64,000 nucleotides of DNA from Elusimicrobiota bacterium (GTDB lineage Bacteria > Elusimicrobiota > Elusimicrobia > FEN-1173): assembly GCA_016715645.1 (NCBI GenBank), contig JADJZR010000013.1, positions 14,785-78,784 on the forward strand. Reading direction: 5' to 3'. Positions 1 through 8,070 of the stretch are shown here, one piece after another (within the stretch, counting starts at the first letter, position 1; the number at the start of each line of letters is the position of its first letter). The notes beneath the pieces were generated by a model that did not search any database, had not been told where the DNA came from, and worked only from the letters and a program-made list of their open reading frames with translations. The position numbers and the translations under genes are program-made.

Positions 1-382
1 TGCCGAGCGCGCTGGACAGATTGTCGCTATTCGTGACAAAAAAGAGGTTCGGACTTGCCGAAAGCATCTGTTTTGCACCCTCTCTTTTTGCTGGATCTTT
101 GGCGGAGAGAGAATCAAGGAAAAGGAACTGCACTCTTTTGCCCAGAATCCCCCAAACCACCGAATCTTGGGTTTGAACACTTTCAGCCCCCGCCGTTGAA
201 GCAAAAGACTCCGCGGTTTTTTGGACTAGATTTTGGAACTCCGCCAAACCCAGACGAGAAGTGCGTGAATCCATATTCCGAAGAATGCGTCGGGCGATTA
301 TTTTTTGATCGGGCGTGAGCCCTTCCATTTGAGAAACCACCCATCGGACATTGGATTCCTTGTGGGCCATGTGGGCCCCCAT
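1..382 (-). CDS. Unknown protein, N-terminal part, runs off the left edge
   Basis: An open frame of about 127 codons reads leftward off the window from ATG at 382, with a second possible ATG at 370; an in-frame TGA lies a few codons upstream. The peptide begins MGAHMAHKESNVRW and later contains TPDQKIIARRILRNMDS. It has ordinary bacterial composition, no signal peptide and no membrane segment. I do not recognise the family. It is preferred to the plus-strand ORF over the same bases because that one is proline-rich and shadow-like. No clear ribosome binding site is visible at either ATG, so the start is uncertain. Confidence 0.5.
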   Translation of the reverse strand, partial: MGAHMAHKESNVRWVVSQMEGLTPDQKIIARRILRNMDSRTSRLGLAEFQNLVQKTAESFASTAGAESVQTQDSVVWGILGKRVQFLFLDSLSAKDPAKREGAKQMLSASPNLFFVTNSDNLSSALG

Positions 383-483
383 GCCCCCGTCAACGTGGCA
401 GCACCCATTGCGGCCTCAATGTATTCGGAAGGATGTCCTGCCCCGTTTTCAACGCGACAGGACAACCCCCGCGTTTTTTGCCA

Positions 484-523
484 TTGACTTTAATTAATAT
501 TATTGTATACTATTATTGTATTT
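484..523 (+). promoter_or_regulatory. Promoter and possible operator of the RHH/PIN pair
   Basis: TTGACT (484-489), a 16-bp spacer and TATACT (506-511) form a good sigma-70-type promoter in a strikingly AT-rich island. A TATTATTGTA-type sequence occurs twice about 12 bp apart over roughly 499-520, flanking a GTATAC palindrome. Direct or inverted repeats across the -10 are typical operators for ribbon-helix-helix antitoxins; that role is inferred. Confidence 0.6.
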
Positions 524-544
524 AAAATTAACATGGAGGCGATC

Positions 545-763
545 ATGCATTTCCCCCACAGCATAAGCTTGCCGGCCCGGCTGAGCCATTCGCTGGACGA
601 AATCACGAAGGAAACTCACATTTCTCGGAGCGCCCTGATTGCGTCCGCCTTGGAAGAATATTTATTCAAGTACCGGTTCAACAAAGTGCGTGAGCGCATG
701 GCACTCAAGGCCCGCGCTAAGGGCATTTACACGGACGAAGATCTGGATCGCCGATTGGCATGA
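545..763 (+). CDS. Ribbon-helix-helix (CopG-type) antitoxin
   Basis: A 72-residue protein beginning MHFPHSISLPARLSHSLDEI. The N-terminal beta strand with two helices (ETHISRSALIASALEEYL) is the usual ribbon-helix-helix DNA-binding fold, and the charged C-terminus would contact the toxin. ATG at 545 is chosen because GGAGG lies 5 bp upstream; an upstream in-frame start at 503 would sit on the promoter -10. The stop overlaps the next ORF by 4 bp (ATGA), so the two are translationally coupled. By family it should neutralise the PIN toxin and repress its own promoter. Confidence 0.85.
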   Translation: MHFPHSISLPARLSHSLDEITKETHISRSALIASALEEYLFKYRFNKVRERMALKARAKGIYTDEDLDRRLA

Positions 764-1182
764 TCCTCGTTTTTGACACCAACGTTTTGATCTCGGCGTT
801 CATCACGTCGGGCCCCTCCCGCGACGTCTTTGAATACGCCGCCCGCAAACACCAGATCATTGCATCCTCTTACATCTTGGGTGAATTAAAAGAAAAATGG
901 CTTGGGAAATTGGGTTTTTCTTTGGCGGACTACAGGCTGGTGGAGAAAGTGATTCTGTCTTCTGTCGTCGTAAAGGAAGAAAGAAAAGGACACGTGGGGG
1001 CCTTTTCGGATAAAGACGATCTCCCCATTTTAGACCTGTGCGTCACGGCGAAAGCGGACTTTTTCGTCACCCGAGACAAAAAGATTTTAGAGCTGCGGGC
1101 CGTCAAATATACGAAAGTCATCCATCCAAAAGATTTTTGGGCAATTGAAAAGCGAGCCGCAGCTCGCGGAGAATTCAGCTGA
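760..1182 (+). CDS. PIN-domain toxin (VapC-like ribonuclease)
   Basis: 140 residues, the usual size of a PIN toxin. The acidic metal-binding positions are visible: D6 in VFDTN, E42 in ILGELKEKW, D86/D87 in SDKDD, and D100 and D106 around ADFFVTRD. PIN toxins are Mg-dependent RNases that cleave tRNA or other RNA. It is coupled by ATGA to the ribbon-helix-helix antitoxin. The sequence resembles the PIN family often annotated as 'putative toxin-antitoxin system toxin component' rather than classical VapC. Its 3' end overlaps the convergent ccsA stop by 8 bp. Confidence 0.88.
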   Translation: MILVFDTNVLISAFITSGPSRDVFEYAARKHQIIASSYILGELKEKWLGKLGFSLADYRLVEKVILSSVVVKEERKGHVGAFSDKDDLPILDLCVTAKADFFVTRDKKILELRAVKYTKVIHPKDFWAIEKRAAARGEFS

Positions 1183-3004
1183 CAGTGCCGGGCGACCCCC
1201 AAAACCGGGCCGGCAGAGCGCCCAACCCGATGATGGCCGCCTGAGACAGACAAAACACGATCAGCCACAGGGAGGCCTTGTCCATGAAACCGTAGGAATG
1301 CAGGCCGATGCCCAGCATATTAACCCCGAACCAAGACAAGGCGGTGATGATGTTTCCAAACACGGCCAAATTCATCAATCCCCGCCGACCCACTTGCTTA
1401 TCCCACCCCATGTGCAAAATCAACGCGTTCCACAAAACGATCATGAGCGCGCCGTTTTCTTTCGGGTCCCAGCCCCAAAACCGGCCCCAACTTTGGTCCG
1501 CCCAAATACCGCCCAACACCGTGCCGATAAAACTAAAAAACGCGCTGAAACACACAATTCCATACACCATGCGGGTTAAGTTTTGGGCGGCTTCTTCTTC
1601 CAGTCCTTTTGAGAAAACCCCCCTGAGGATAAACACGACCCCCAACACACCGGACAAAAACGTGGCGCTGTATCCCGCGGTCACCGTGACCACGTGGGTC
1701 GCCAGCCAAAAGTTCGAGTCCAAAACCGCCCGCATCATTTCCATCGTGTCGCCCTGGGCGGCCAAATGCAGAGCGATGATTTGAGTCAGAAACCCAATGG
1801 CGGCCGACCCCAACGATCCCCAGCCGTTTTTGAACATCCGTTCCACGACAACGCCCAACAAAACAGATCCCCACCCCACAAAGATAGCCGACGAATAGAG
1901 GTTGGTGACTGGGGGACGACCTTGCAAAATCATTCGCGCCACCAAGCCCCCCGTGTGGACGATGAACGCCAGGACCAAAATGCCATACGCGGTCCGCCGC
2001 AACTCAGCGGGCCAGCGCAAAAAGGAAAGGAACACCAGGCCACAAACAATCACGTAAAGAACCAAACTTTTGTAGAACGCCTGGTATCGGTTGAAAAGCC
2101 CTTCCCGCCGCCCCTGGGCGGAGGCGCCGGGGACATGTTCGCCCAGCCAATCGCGGTAGTCAAAAAGGGCCTGGCGAAACGCGGCCGTGTCGCCCGAGCG
2201 ACAGGCATCGCCCATCCGGGCGTAAAAACCGATCGCCGGATGCAAGGGCGACCCATCCGATCCGTCCAACAATCCTTGACCCAAACTGGCCCAACGGTCT
2301 GGTGCTCCAGCGGGCAGAACCCGAAACTCGGCCCGATCCGCCAAGGTTTGATAACGAGCCTGAAAGGCGCTCAGCACGCTGCTCATATCCGCGACAGGAC
2401 GAGCCGCCGTGCTCTCCCCCCGCTCGTTCAACGCGGTCTGATAGGCTTCGATTTCATGGACGGAACCGGTCACCCCGGGCAATTCGCTGTCCGGGCCCGT
2501 GAGGCGAAGGGTGTTTTGGATTCGCCAATAAAGCAAAACCTGTTCCCACAATCGAAGCAAGGCTTTTTGAAACCGCGACCGCAGTTGCGGCCGAACCGCC
2601 CCGGCCCGTTCGGATTGGGTTTGCAGTTCCGAAAGATGCGGTTGAAGATCGAGAAATCGATACCGTCTCTGACGGCCCGACGCCATGCCGATGGATCCCA
2701 GCACGTCGGGGTCATCGATTTCGAACACCGGATACGTGTCCGCCACATCCGGCTGAAACACCATCTCTTTTAGCCAGGCCGTCGCACCGACCGGGCGGCC
2801 GTTCATTCGAACCGACTGTTTGCCCGACAGAACCAACAAGGAATGACGCGCAACGCTGTCGAGCGGCTTGACCCGCCCCCCGCTCAAGACGGGCAGGTCC
2901 CCCCACAGCCGATCGGGCGATGGGGCCGTCCGAGCGGACATCAACCCGTAGGCCAACACCAACCCCACACCCCACACCGCCAAAGTCGACGGACGAGGCC
3001 TCAC
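1175..3004 (-). CDS. ccsA: Cytochrome c biogenesis protein CcsA (system II haem channel subunit)
   Basis: A 609-residue membrane protein. The C-terminal half has the CcsA/CcmC-type multi-helix core with the tryptophan-rich haem-handling motif (SWGRFWGWDPKE) and conserved histidines (ATHVV, LILHMGW, GLHSYG). The N-terminal ~300 residues are a predicted periplasmic domain after one membrane helix, containing GGRVKPLDSVARHSLL, as in large CcsA forms from Bacteroidetes/PVC-type bacteria. With ResB it would export haem and ligate it to apocytochromes c. Translation starts at GTG, overlapping the resB stop by 4 bp. Confidence 0.88.
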   Translation of the reverse strand: MRPRPSTLAVWGVGLVLAYGLMSARTAPSPDRLWGDLPVLSGGRVKPLDSVARHSLLVLSGKQSVRMNGRPVGATAWLKEMVFQPDVADTYPVFEIDDPDVLGSIGMASGRQRRYRFLDLQPHLSELQTQSERAGAVRPQLRSRFQKALLRLWEQVLLYWRIQNTLRLTGPDSELPGVTGSVHEIEAYQTALNERGESTAARPVADMSSVLSAFQARYQTLADRAEFRVLPAGAPDRWASLGQGLLDGSDGSPLHPAIGFYARMGDACRSGDTAAFRQALFDYRDWLGEHVPGASAQGRREGLFNRYQAFYKSLVLYVIVCGLVFLSFLRWPAELRRTAYGILVLAFIVHTGGLVARMILQGRPPVTNLYSSAIFVGWGSVLLGVVVERMFKNGWGSLGSAAIGFLTQIIALHLAAQGDTMEMMRAVLDSNFWLATHVVTVTAGYSATFLSGVLGVVFILRGVFSKGLEEEAAQNLTRMVYGIVCFSAFFSFIGTVLGGIWADQSWGRFWGWDPKENGALMIVLWNALILHMGWDKQVGRRGLMNLAVFGNIITALSWFGVNMLGIGLHSYGFMDKASLWLIVFCLSQAAIIGLGALPARFWGSPGTVS

Positions 3005-4155
3005 GCGGCCCTCCGTCGAAAACGAGCTAAATGAAGGACAAAATGCCAGGCCAACCCCAAACTCACCAAAACGCAGGCCAAGTAGGGAGCCACCCAGACA
3101 GGGTTTTTGACCACCTGAAGAATCGACAGTTTATCGCCCTTGCCGAAACTGGCTTGATAAAACGTCAGGCCGCGGTAACGCAAGGGGTTGTTCATAAAAA
3201 TCAACACGTCTCGATCGTCGCCCGTTTCGGGGTCCACCAAACGAAGAAGGCTGGAGAAATTTTTGGGGATGTCCGTGCCGGGATACCGATCGTGAGTGAA
3301 CCGTTTAAGATGCAGTGAAAACGGGTAATAGTGCCGAACCGGCCGAAGTTGCAGGAGATAAGGGGTTCCATCGATCACCACGGTTTGGGGCGTCTCCAAT
3401 CCTGTGGACACCAACCACACGCCATAACTTTTCTCCGGGCCCACCAGTTCGATAACCGCGGAAGAGGTGTCCATCTCGTCATCCGACGTGACGCGGGGAG
3501 ATTCCAGCACGTTCAGGCGGGCTCCGACTCCCATGGTGGCCGTTGCGCCGCTTCCACTCTTTAATACAGAGTTTTGGAAAAATTGTTTAGGGATAATTTT
3601 AAACGGAAAGGAAGCGTGTTGGATGGGTCGGCCCTTCTTCAACAGGGCGGCGGGAACGGCATGGACCACATCTTCGGTCGATAAATGAGTATCAATGACC
3701 ACCAGTTCCACATGACGATAGTCTTCGGAATAGCGTGCCGAATGGCCTTCTTCAATCGCCATTTGGCTTTCCTGGGCCCACATTTGCGTCAGGCCCTGGC
3801 CGAGCACAAGAAGAAAAAGGCCACCGTGGGTTAATAAGAGACCGAAACGACGCCACTCCCACCGAGCCCGCGCGACGTGGGACACCGCCAAATTGATCAA
3901 CCACAATCCGCCCACCGTGTATCCGCCTGGAAAAACCGGCAGACGCCCGCCGTTTTCCAATTCGTAAAAAATCAACCAACTGGAAAAATATTTTTTTTGG
4001 GCCAGCCACGTGCCCAGATGAACCTGTTCCAGAGTGCCGAACAACACCAAAACCATCATCAAAACCAGCACGACCGAGGTCAGTTCCAGGGAGCCAAAAA
4101 ACGTCCATGCCCGATGGTAAAACGGAACGGAAACCGAGCGCGATCGACTCGACAT
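3001..4155 (-). CDS. resB: ResB-like cytochrome c biogenesis protein
   Basis: About 384 residues. Two N-terminal transmembrane segments (around SLELTSVVLVLMMVLVLFG and a second near LLLTHGGLFLLVLGQG) are followed by a large periplasmic domain and a final helix near the C-terminus (VAPYLACVLVSLGLAW), the standard ResB topology. The PLRYRGLTFYQASF segment is the family hallmark. ATG at 4155 is preferred because AAAGGGG lies at reasonable spacing upstream; TTG at 4164 would overlap the lipoprotein stop. It pairs with CcsA as the system II cytochrome c synthase. Confidence 0.88.
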   Translation of the reverse strand: MSSRSRSVSVPFYHRAWTFFGSLELTSVVLVLMMVLVLFGTLEQVHLGTWLAQKKYFSSWLIFYELENGGRLPVFPGGYTVGGLWLINLAVSHVARARWEWRRFGLLLTHGGLFLLVLGQGLTQMWAQESQMAIEEGHSARYSEDYRHVELVVIDTHLSTEDVVHAVPAALLKKGRPIQHASFPFKIIPKQFFQNSVLKSGSGATATMGVGARLNVLESPRVTSDDEMDTSSAVIELVGPEKSYGVWLVSTGLETPQTVVIDGTPYLLQLRPVRHYYPFSLHLKRFTHDRYPGTDIPKNFSSLLRLVDPETGDDRDVLIFMNNPLRYRGLTFYQASFGKGDKLSILQVVKNPVWVAPYLACVLVSLGLAWHFVLHLARFRRRAA

Positions 4156-4160
4156 CGAGA

Positions 4161-4850
4161 TCAAAGCCCCTTTAGACTTTCCAAGAAATTCAAAAAGGCG
4201 GGTTCCGCCCCTCGGACAACGGCGTCATCACCCACCAGTTTAAAAAACCACGTTTGGTTCGGGGTCGAGTAAATGGCGGCGGACATGCGATTTTTCTTAT
4301 TTGCGAACGAGGTGTAAACCATCGATCGGCCCGCGGGACGAATAATTTTTTCTTCCTGGGCCCATTGGGACGGCGTAAGAGGGTCCAAGCCCACCTGACC
4401 GCGCCAACGGTTGATGTTGGACAAAGTTCCCCCCGCGTCACCTTCCAAAACCGTGACAGAAAGGTCCGCGACAGCGCCACCGGGCCCTGGAACAACGAAC
4501 GTCGCGTAACGAAATCCGGACCCGGGTTTTTCCTGCCAACCCCTGGGGGTGGTCCACAACACTTTTTGGGACGGGGGCGGCGGCGGGGTCAAACCCTGGG
4601 TCGCTGCGTCCGCCATGGACATGCCGGACCCGACCTCTGGGTGCCCCTCCGGCAACTCGCCGATGGGTGGGTGGCCTTCCGGTAACGCCATTGCGTCGAG
4701 AGAAGGGTGTTCATGAGGAAGGGCGGGGGCAGGATTCTCCGGGGAGACATGGGCCGTCTCTTTCGGGACACGATACGTGCAAATATCCCCCGAATCGCAA
4801 GCGGAGAAAAGCGCAAAAGCTAGGATGACCCATTGAGACCGTGTGATCAC
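4161..4850 (-). CDS. Putative lipoprotein with PEGHP repeats, linked to cytochrome c maturation
   Basis: Starting from GTG at 4850 the protein is 229 residues with a lipoprotein signal (VITRSQWVILAFALFSAC, lipobox LFSAC). The longer upstream open frame has no signal and overlaps the receiver gene, so it is rejected. After the lipidated cysteine comes a low-complexity segment with repeated His-Pro units (HEHPSL, LPEGHPP, LPEGHPEVG), then a globular C-terminal domain (TTPRGWQEKPGSGFRYATF, later NRWRGQVGLDPL). Its position directly before resB/ccsA suggests a periplasmic accessory role, possibly haem or metal handling through the histidines; this is inference. Confidence 0.72.
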   Translation of the reverse strand: MITRSQWVILAFALFSACDSGDICTYRVPKETAHVSPENPAPALPHEHPSLDAMALPEGHPPIGELPEGHPEVGSGMSMADAATQGLTPPPPPSQKVLWTTPRGWQEKPGSGFRYATFVVPGPGGAVADLSVTVLEGDAGGTLSNINRWRGQVGLDPLTPSQWAQEEKIIRPAGRSMVYTSFANKKNRMSAAIYSTPNQTWFFKLVGDDAVVRGAEPAFLNFLESLKGL

Positions 4851-4902
4851 AGCCCCATTGTAAGATTTACGGAACGACTTGGCCAGAAACCCGCGCTCGA
4901 AA

Positions 4903-5274
4903 TCAGCCCACCACCGATAAAGCCCACTCGGGAGCTTTTTCGATAACGTGGGCTGGGTCGGTTCGATGGCCAACAACGGTTCGCACACACCGCAAGAGAG
5001 CCTCGGGAATTTTTTGTGTTCCCCTGTTGGAAAACAAAACCACGGGTGTCCGACAGGTGTGAGGCCTCGCTTGGAGTTGAAGCAACACCGTGCGCGCCTG
5101 TTCTTCCGCGCCATCCATGTCCAACGTGATTAAATCGGGCCCCCACTGAACCGCCTCGAAAGCCGCCTGGGAAAAATCGGTCGCCAAACGAACATCATAT
5201 CCGGCCGCTTTCCACAAAGAGCGCATGCGCCGCGCGGTCACCGCATCGGTCTCAATGACAAGAACTTTTTTCAT
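4903..5274 (-). CDS. Stand-alone response-regulator receiver domain
   Basis: 123 residues beginning MKKVLVIETDAVTARRM; ATG at 5274 has a purine-rich AAGGCGGTGG upstream. The phosphoacceptor is predicted as D52 (LITLDMDG), with an acidic pair replaced by E8/D10 and a Ser in VVLFSNRG at the switch position. The usual conserved lysine near the end is not obvious, so signalling may be atypical. No output domain is present. It is the first gene of the lipoprotein-resB-ccsA operon and lies below a Pho-box-like promoter. Confidence 0.75.
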   Translation of the reverse strand: MKKVLVIETDAVTARRMRSLWKAAGYDVRLATDFSQAAFEAVQWGPDLITLDMDGAEEQARTVLLQLQARPHTCRTPVVLFSNRGTQKIPEALLRCVRTVVGHRTDPAHVIEKAPEWALSVVG

Positions 5275-5330
5275 GATCCACCGCCTTATCAACCGGTCCG
5301 GACCTGCGTTCGACACCGGAACCTGCCTAA

Positions 5331-5384
5331 AGGCTACAAAGTAGACCTGAAAGATTCCCTTAAGTAGTTGTAAATTTGTTGTAA
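5331..5384 (-). promoter_or_regulatory. Pho-box-like activator site plus -10 element
   Basis: Reading on the minus strand: TTACAA (5384-5379), TTACAA (5373-5368) exactly 11 bp on, TTAAGG (5363-5358) 10 bp on, a 21-bp gap, then TAGCCT (5336-5331) as a weak -10. The same arrangement is found at 40659-40701 and 52110-52162. There is no recognisable -35 at normal spacing, as expected for an activator-dependent promoter. It would drive the receiver/lipoprotein/resB/ccsA operon. Confidence 0.6.
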
Positions 5385-5474
5385 CAAAAGCGATGGGACA
5401 TTGTTAATAATATTCGGGGTTGTTCTCGGCTTCGACAATGGACCCAATGCGTCGATTTTTTTTGAAAGGAGAAA

Positions 5475-5915
5475 CTACGCGGTCGGTGGACGAGGAGATC
5501 GACGGCGGGAAACCGCTTCGCTGGCGCGCAGGCGGGCCAGGGCCCGTTCCAGAGCGGCTTGAGCCTGCAGATCCAACTTGTCTTGGTGGTGATGTTTCAG
5601 CTGGGCCTTGGCCCGCTCGGCGGCCTGACGGGCTCGTTCGGCATCGATTTCGTCGGCCAGTTCGGCGGTCTCGGCGAAAATCGAGACCCGCCCGTTGAAC
5701 ACTTCCACAAATCCGCCGGACACCGCCAACAGACGGGGATCTTCGCCGTGAGTGCGAATGATCATTGTGCCCGCCCGTAGCTGGGCCAACAGCGGGGCGT
5801 GCCCCGGCAAAATTCCCAGTTGGCCTTCGTGGGCGGGCACCACCAGCGCGTCCACATCGCCTTCCCAGGCGATCCGTTCGGGGGTGACAATCGACAGGGG
5901 GATCCGCTTGGACAT
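5475..5915 (-). CDS. atpC: ATP synthase epsilon subunit
   Basis: 146 residues with the typical N-terminal beta sandwich (PLSIVTPERIAWEGDVDALVV; EGQLGILPGHAPLLAQLRAG) and a C-terminal helical hairpin rich in Ala/Arg/Gln. Epsilon is part of the central stalk and regulates F1. It is the last gene of the atp locus and sits 3 bp after the stop of a Yip1-like gene rather than directly after atpD, which is unusual. Confidence 0.95.
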   Translation of the reverse strand: MSKRIPLSIVTPERIAWEGDVDALVVPAHEGQLGILPGHAPLLAQLRAGTMIIRTHGEDPRLLAVSGGFVEVFNGRVSIFAETAELADEIDAERARQAAERAKAQLKHHHQDKLDLQAQAALERALARLRASEAVSRRRSPRPPTA

Positions 5916-5918
5916 GAT

Positions 5919-6620
5919 TTATTTTTTCGCCGGAGCCTTTGGCTCTTCCATTTTTTCTTGAATCTCATCCGGCATGGGCGAAGGCGGCGGAACCCGGGGC
6001 ATTTCAAATCCGGGGGACTGGCCCATCCCCGCCCGAGCGTCGGGCCAACGGCCGCGCATGGCGCCGAACACACCCGCCATCACCACCGCCAACACAAACC
6101 CAGCCATCAAGAGAGGCCATACCGTCCAAGCTTTGGATCGACGAATCCCGTGAACTGTCACCGAAGACACAACCAACAAATAAAGGTAATACAGAGAAAC
6201 CGCCAAGCTCAGGTAGGGGACCAACCGAAACACCGCGCTCACCACCGACAACGGAGCCAACAACGCCCACACCCGATACGCCGTTTGATAGTTTTCGGGG
6301 GATCCCATCAAATGCCAAATCACAAAAAAAACCGCCGCGAAAAGGAATCCCGCCCCCACTGTGACCGGAGGCAACAAGAAAAAACTCACCACCTGAGCCG
6401 TCGTGCCCCCGGGGATCGGACCAGGTTTGACAAACGACAACACCAAAGTAATCACAGCCGCCACGTAATGCCACACCAAAGCGTACAGAAGAGGTGCCGC
6501 GTATCCCCCGCCTTTTTCCATCAAACCATACAACGTCCCCGGCGACCGAAACAACGCCATCGCATTTCGACCCATCGAACCCAACGAAAAAACCGACTTC
6601 AGGGCACCCTCTGTTTCCAT
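5919..6620 (-). CDS. Yip1-family-like integral membrane protein inside the atp locus
   Basis: 233 residues with about five hydrophobic segments (for example PLLYALVWHYVAAVITLVLS and VWALLAPLSVVSAVFRLVPY) and an N-terminal amphipathic region with RSPGTLYGLMEKGGG, which resembles the entry of bacterial Yip1 domains. The C-terminus is a soluble Pro/Lys-rich tail ending KAPAKK. A strong GGAG site precedes ATG 6620. It lies between atpD and atpC with short spacers on both sides, so it is almost certainly co-transcribed. No function in ATP synthase assembly can be read from the sequence. Confidence 0.75.
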   Translation of the reverse strand: METEGALKSVFSLGSMGRNAMALFRSPGTLYGLMEKGGGYAAPLLYALVWHYVAAVITLVLSFVKPGPIPGGTTAQVVSFFLLPPVTVGAGFLFAAVFFVIWHLMGSPENYQTAYRVWALLAPLSVVSAVFRLVPYLSLAVSLYYLYLLVVSSVTVHGIRRSKAWTVWPLLMAGFVLAVVMAGVFGAMRGRWPDARAGMGQSPGFEMPRVPPPSPMPDEIQEKMEEPKAPAKK

Positions 6621-6638
6621 GACATTCTCCTTAAAAAT

Positions 6639-8060
6639 TTATTGCAGCGTTTTGGCCTTTTCAACCGCCTCTTCGATTCCGCCCACCATGTAAAAGGCCT
6701 GCTCGGGCAAGTGGTCCCATTTGCCGTCGACCAGTTCCCGGAAACTGCGTACGGTGTCTTTCAACGGCACGTAACGACCGGGAATGCCGGTGAACTGTTC
6801 GGCCACATGAAAAGGCTGCGACAGAAACCGTTGAATTTTGCGAGCCCGAGCGACGATCACTTTGTCGTCTTCCGACAACTCATCGATGCCCAAAATGGCG
6901 ATGATGTCCTGCAGGTCCCGGTACCGCTGGAGAATGCGTTGCACCGCCCGGGCCGTGGCGTAATGTTCCTCGCCGACAATTTTGGGATCTAAAATTCGGC
7001 TCGTGGAATCCAACGGATCCACGGCGGGATAAATGCCTAGCTCGGAAATTTGCCGCGACAACACCGTGGTCGCGTCCAAGTGAGCGAACGCGTTGGCGGG
7101 CGCCGGGTCGGTCAAGTCGTCGGCCGGCACGTAGATGGCCTGCACGCTGGTCACCGACCCCTTTTTGGTCGAGGTGATGCGCTCTTGCAATTCGCCCATC
7201 TCGGTGGACAGCGTGGGTTGATATCCCACCGCCGACGGCATCCGGCCCAACAAAGCCGACACTTCCGACCCCGCTTGGGTGAACCGGAAAATATTATCGA
7301 TAAACAGCAAAACGTCCTGGCCTTCCCGATCGCGGAAATATTCCGCCTGGGTCAACGCTGTCAGCGCCACCCGCAACCGCGACCCCGGCGGCTCGTTCAT
7401 TTGGCCGTACACCAAAACCGCCTTGGACAAAACAGGGTTTCCATCGGACAGTTTGGATTGCTGCATTTCCAGCCACAAGTCGTTGCCTTCCCGAGTCCGT
7501 TCCCCCACCCCGCCGAACACCGACACGCCGCCGTGCTGTTTGGCCACGTTGTTGATGAGTTCCATGATCACCACGGTTTTGCCCACGCCCGCGCCGCCGA
7601 ACAAGCCCACCTTGCCGCCTTTCATGTAAGGTTCGAGCAAATCAATGACTTTAATTCCAGTTTCAAAGATGGACGGGGTGGTTTCCTGATCGGTAAACGA
7701 CGGGGTCGGACGATGGATGGGAAACGTTTCTTTCGCCGTAATGTCGCCGCGATAATCTTTGGGCTCGCCCAACACGTTCATCAATCGACCCAAACAGGCC
7801 GGACCCACCGGAACGGAAATCGGCGCGCCCGTGTCGCGGGCCTCGGCGCCGCGTTGCAACCCGTCGGTCGGTCCCAACGTGATCAAACGAACGACATTGT
7901 CGCCCAGATGAAGAGCCACTTCCGCTGTCAGTTCCCGAGCGGCGGCGCCTTCACCGTGGATCGAAATTTTCACGGCGTTGTAGATGGCCGGCAATGTTCC
8001 CGCAGAGAACTCCACGTCCACCACCGGCCCGATCACTTGCACCACTTTTCCGACATTCAT
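6639..8060 (-). CDS. atpD: ATP synthase beta subunit
   Basis: 473 residues from ATG 8060, which has AAGGAGC upstream; a longer open frame to 8183 would overlap the preceding gene and is rejected. The Walker A loop GGAGVGKT is at 155-162. The catalytic GERTREGNDL motif, ALLGRMPSAVGYQPTL and the DELSEDDK motif (equivalent to DELSEEDK) are all present. This is the catalytic subunit of F1. The gene follows an outer-membrane-type gene rather than atpG. Confidence 0.98.
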   Translation of the reverse strand: MNVGKVVQVIGPVVDVEFSAGTLPAIYNAVKISIHGEGAAARELTAEVALHLGDNVVRLITLGPTDGLQRGAEARDTGAPISVPVGPACLGRLMNVLGEPKDYRGDITAKETFPIHRPTPSFTDQETTPSIFETGIKVIDLLEPYMKGGKVGLFGGAGVGKTVVIMELINNVAKQHGGVSVFGGVGERTREGNDLWLEMQQSKLSDGNPVLSKAVLVYGQMNEPPGSRLRVALTALTQAEYFRDREGQDVLLFIDNIFRFTQAGSEVSALLGRMPSAVGYQPTLSTEMGELQERITSTKKGSVTSVQAIYVPADDLTDPAPANAFAHLDATTVLSRQISELGIYPAVDPLDSTSRILDPKIVGEEHYATARAVQRILQRYRDLQDIIAILGIDELSEDDKVIVARARKIQRFLSQPFHVAEQFTGIPGRYVPLKDTVRSFRELVDGKWDHLPEQAFYMVGGIEEAVEKAKTLQ

Positions 8061-8070
8061 CGCGCGCTCC

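Noticed and set aside
55..318. Plus-strand 87-codon ORF at the left edge
   Set aside because: Proline-rich shadow composition, no ribosome site; the minus-strand frame over the same bases looks like real protein.
5415..5445. Resemblance to the 5' end of tmRNA (GGGGTTGTTCTCGGCTTCGAC)
   Set aside because: Only about 60 bases remain before the atpC coding end, there is no tag ORF or matching 3' acceptor half, and the similarity is short.
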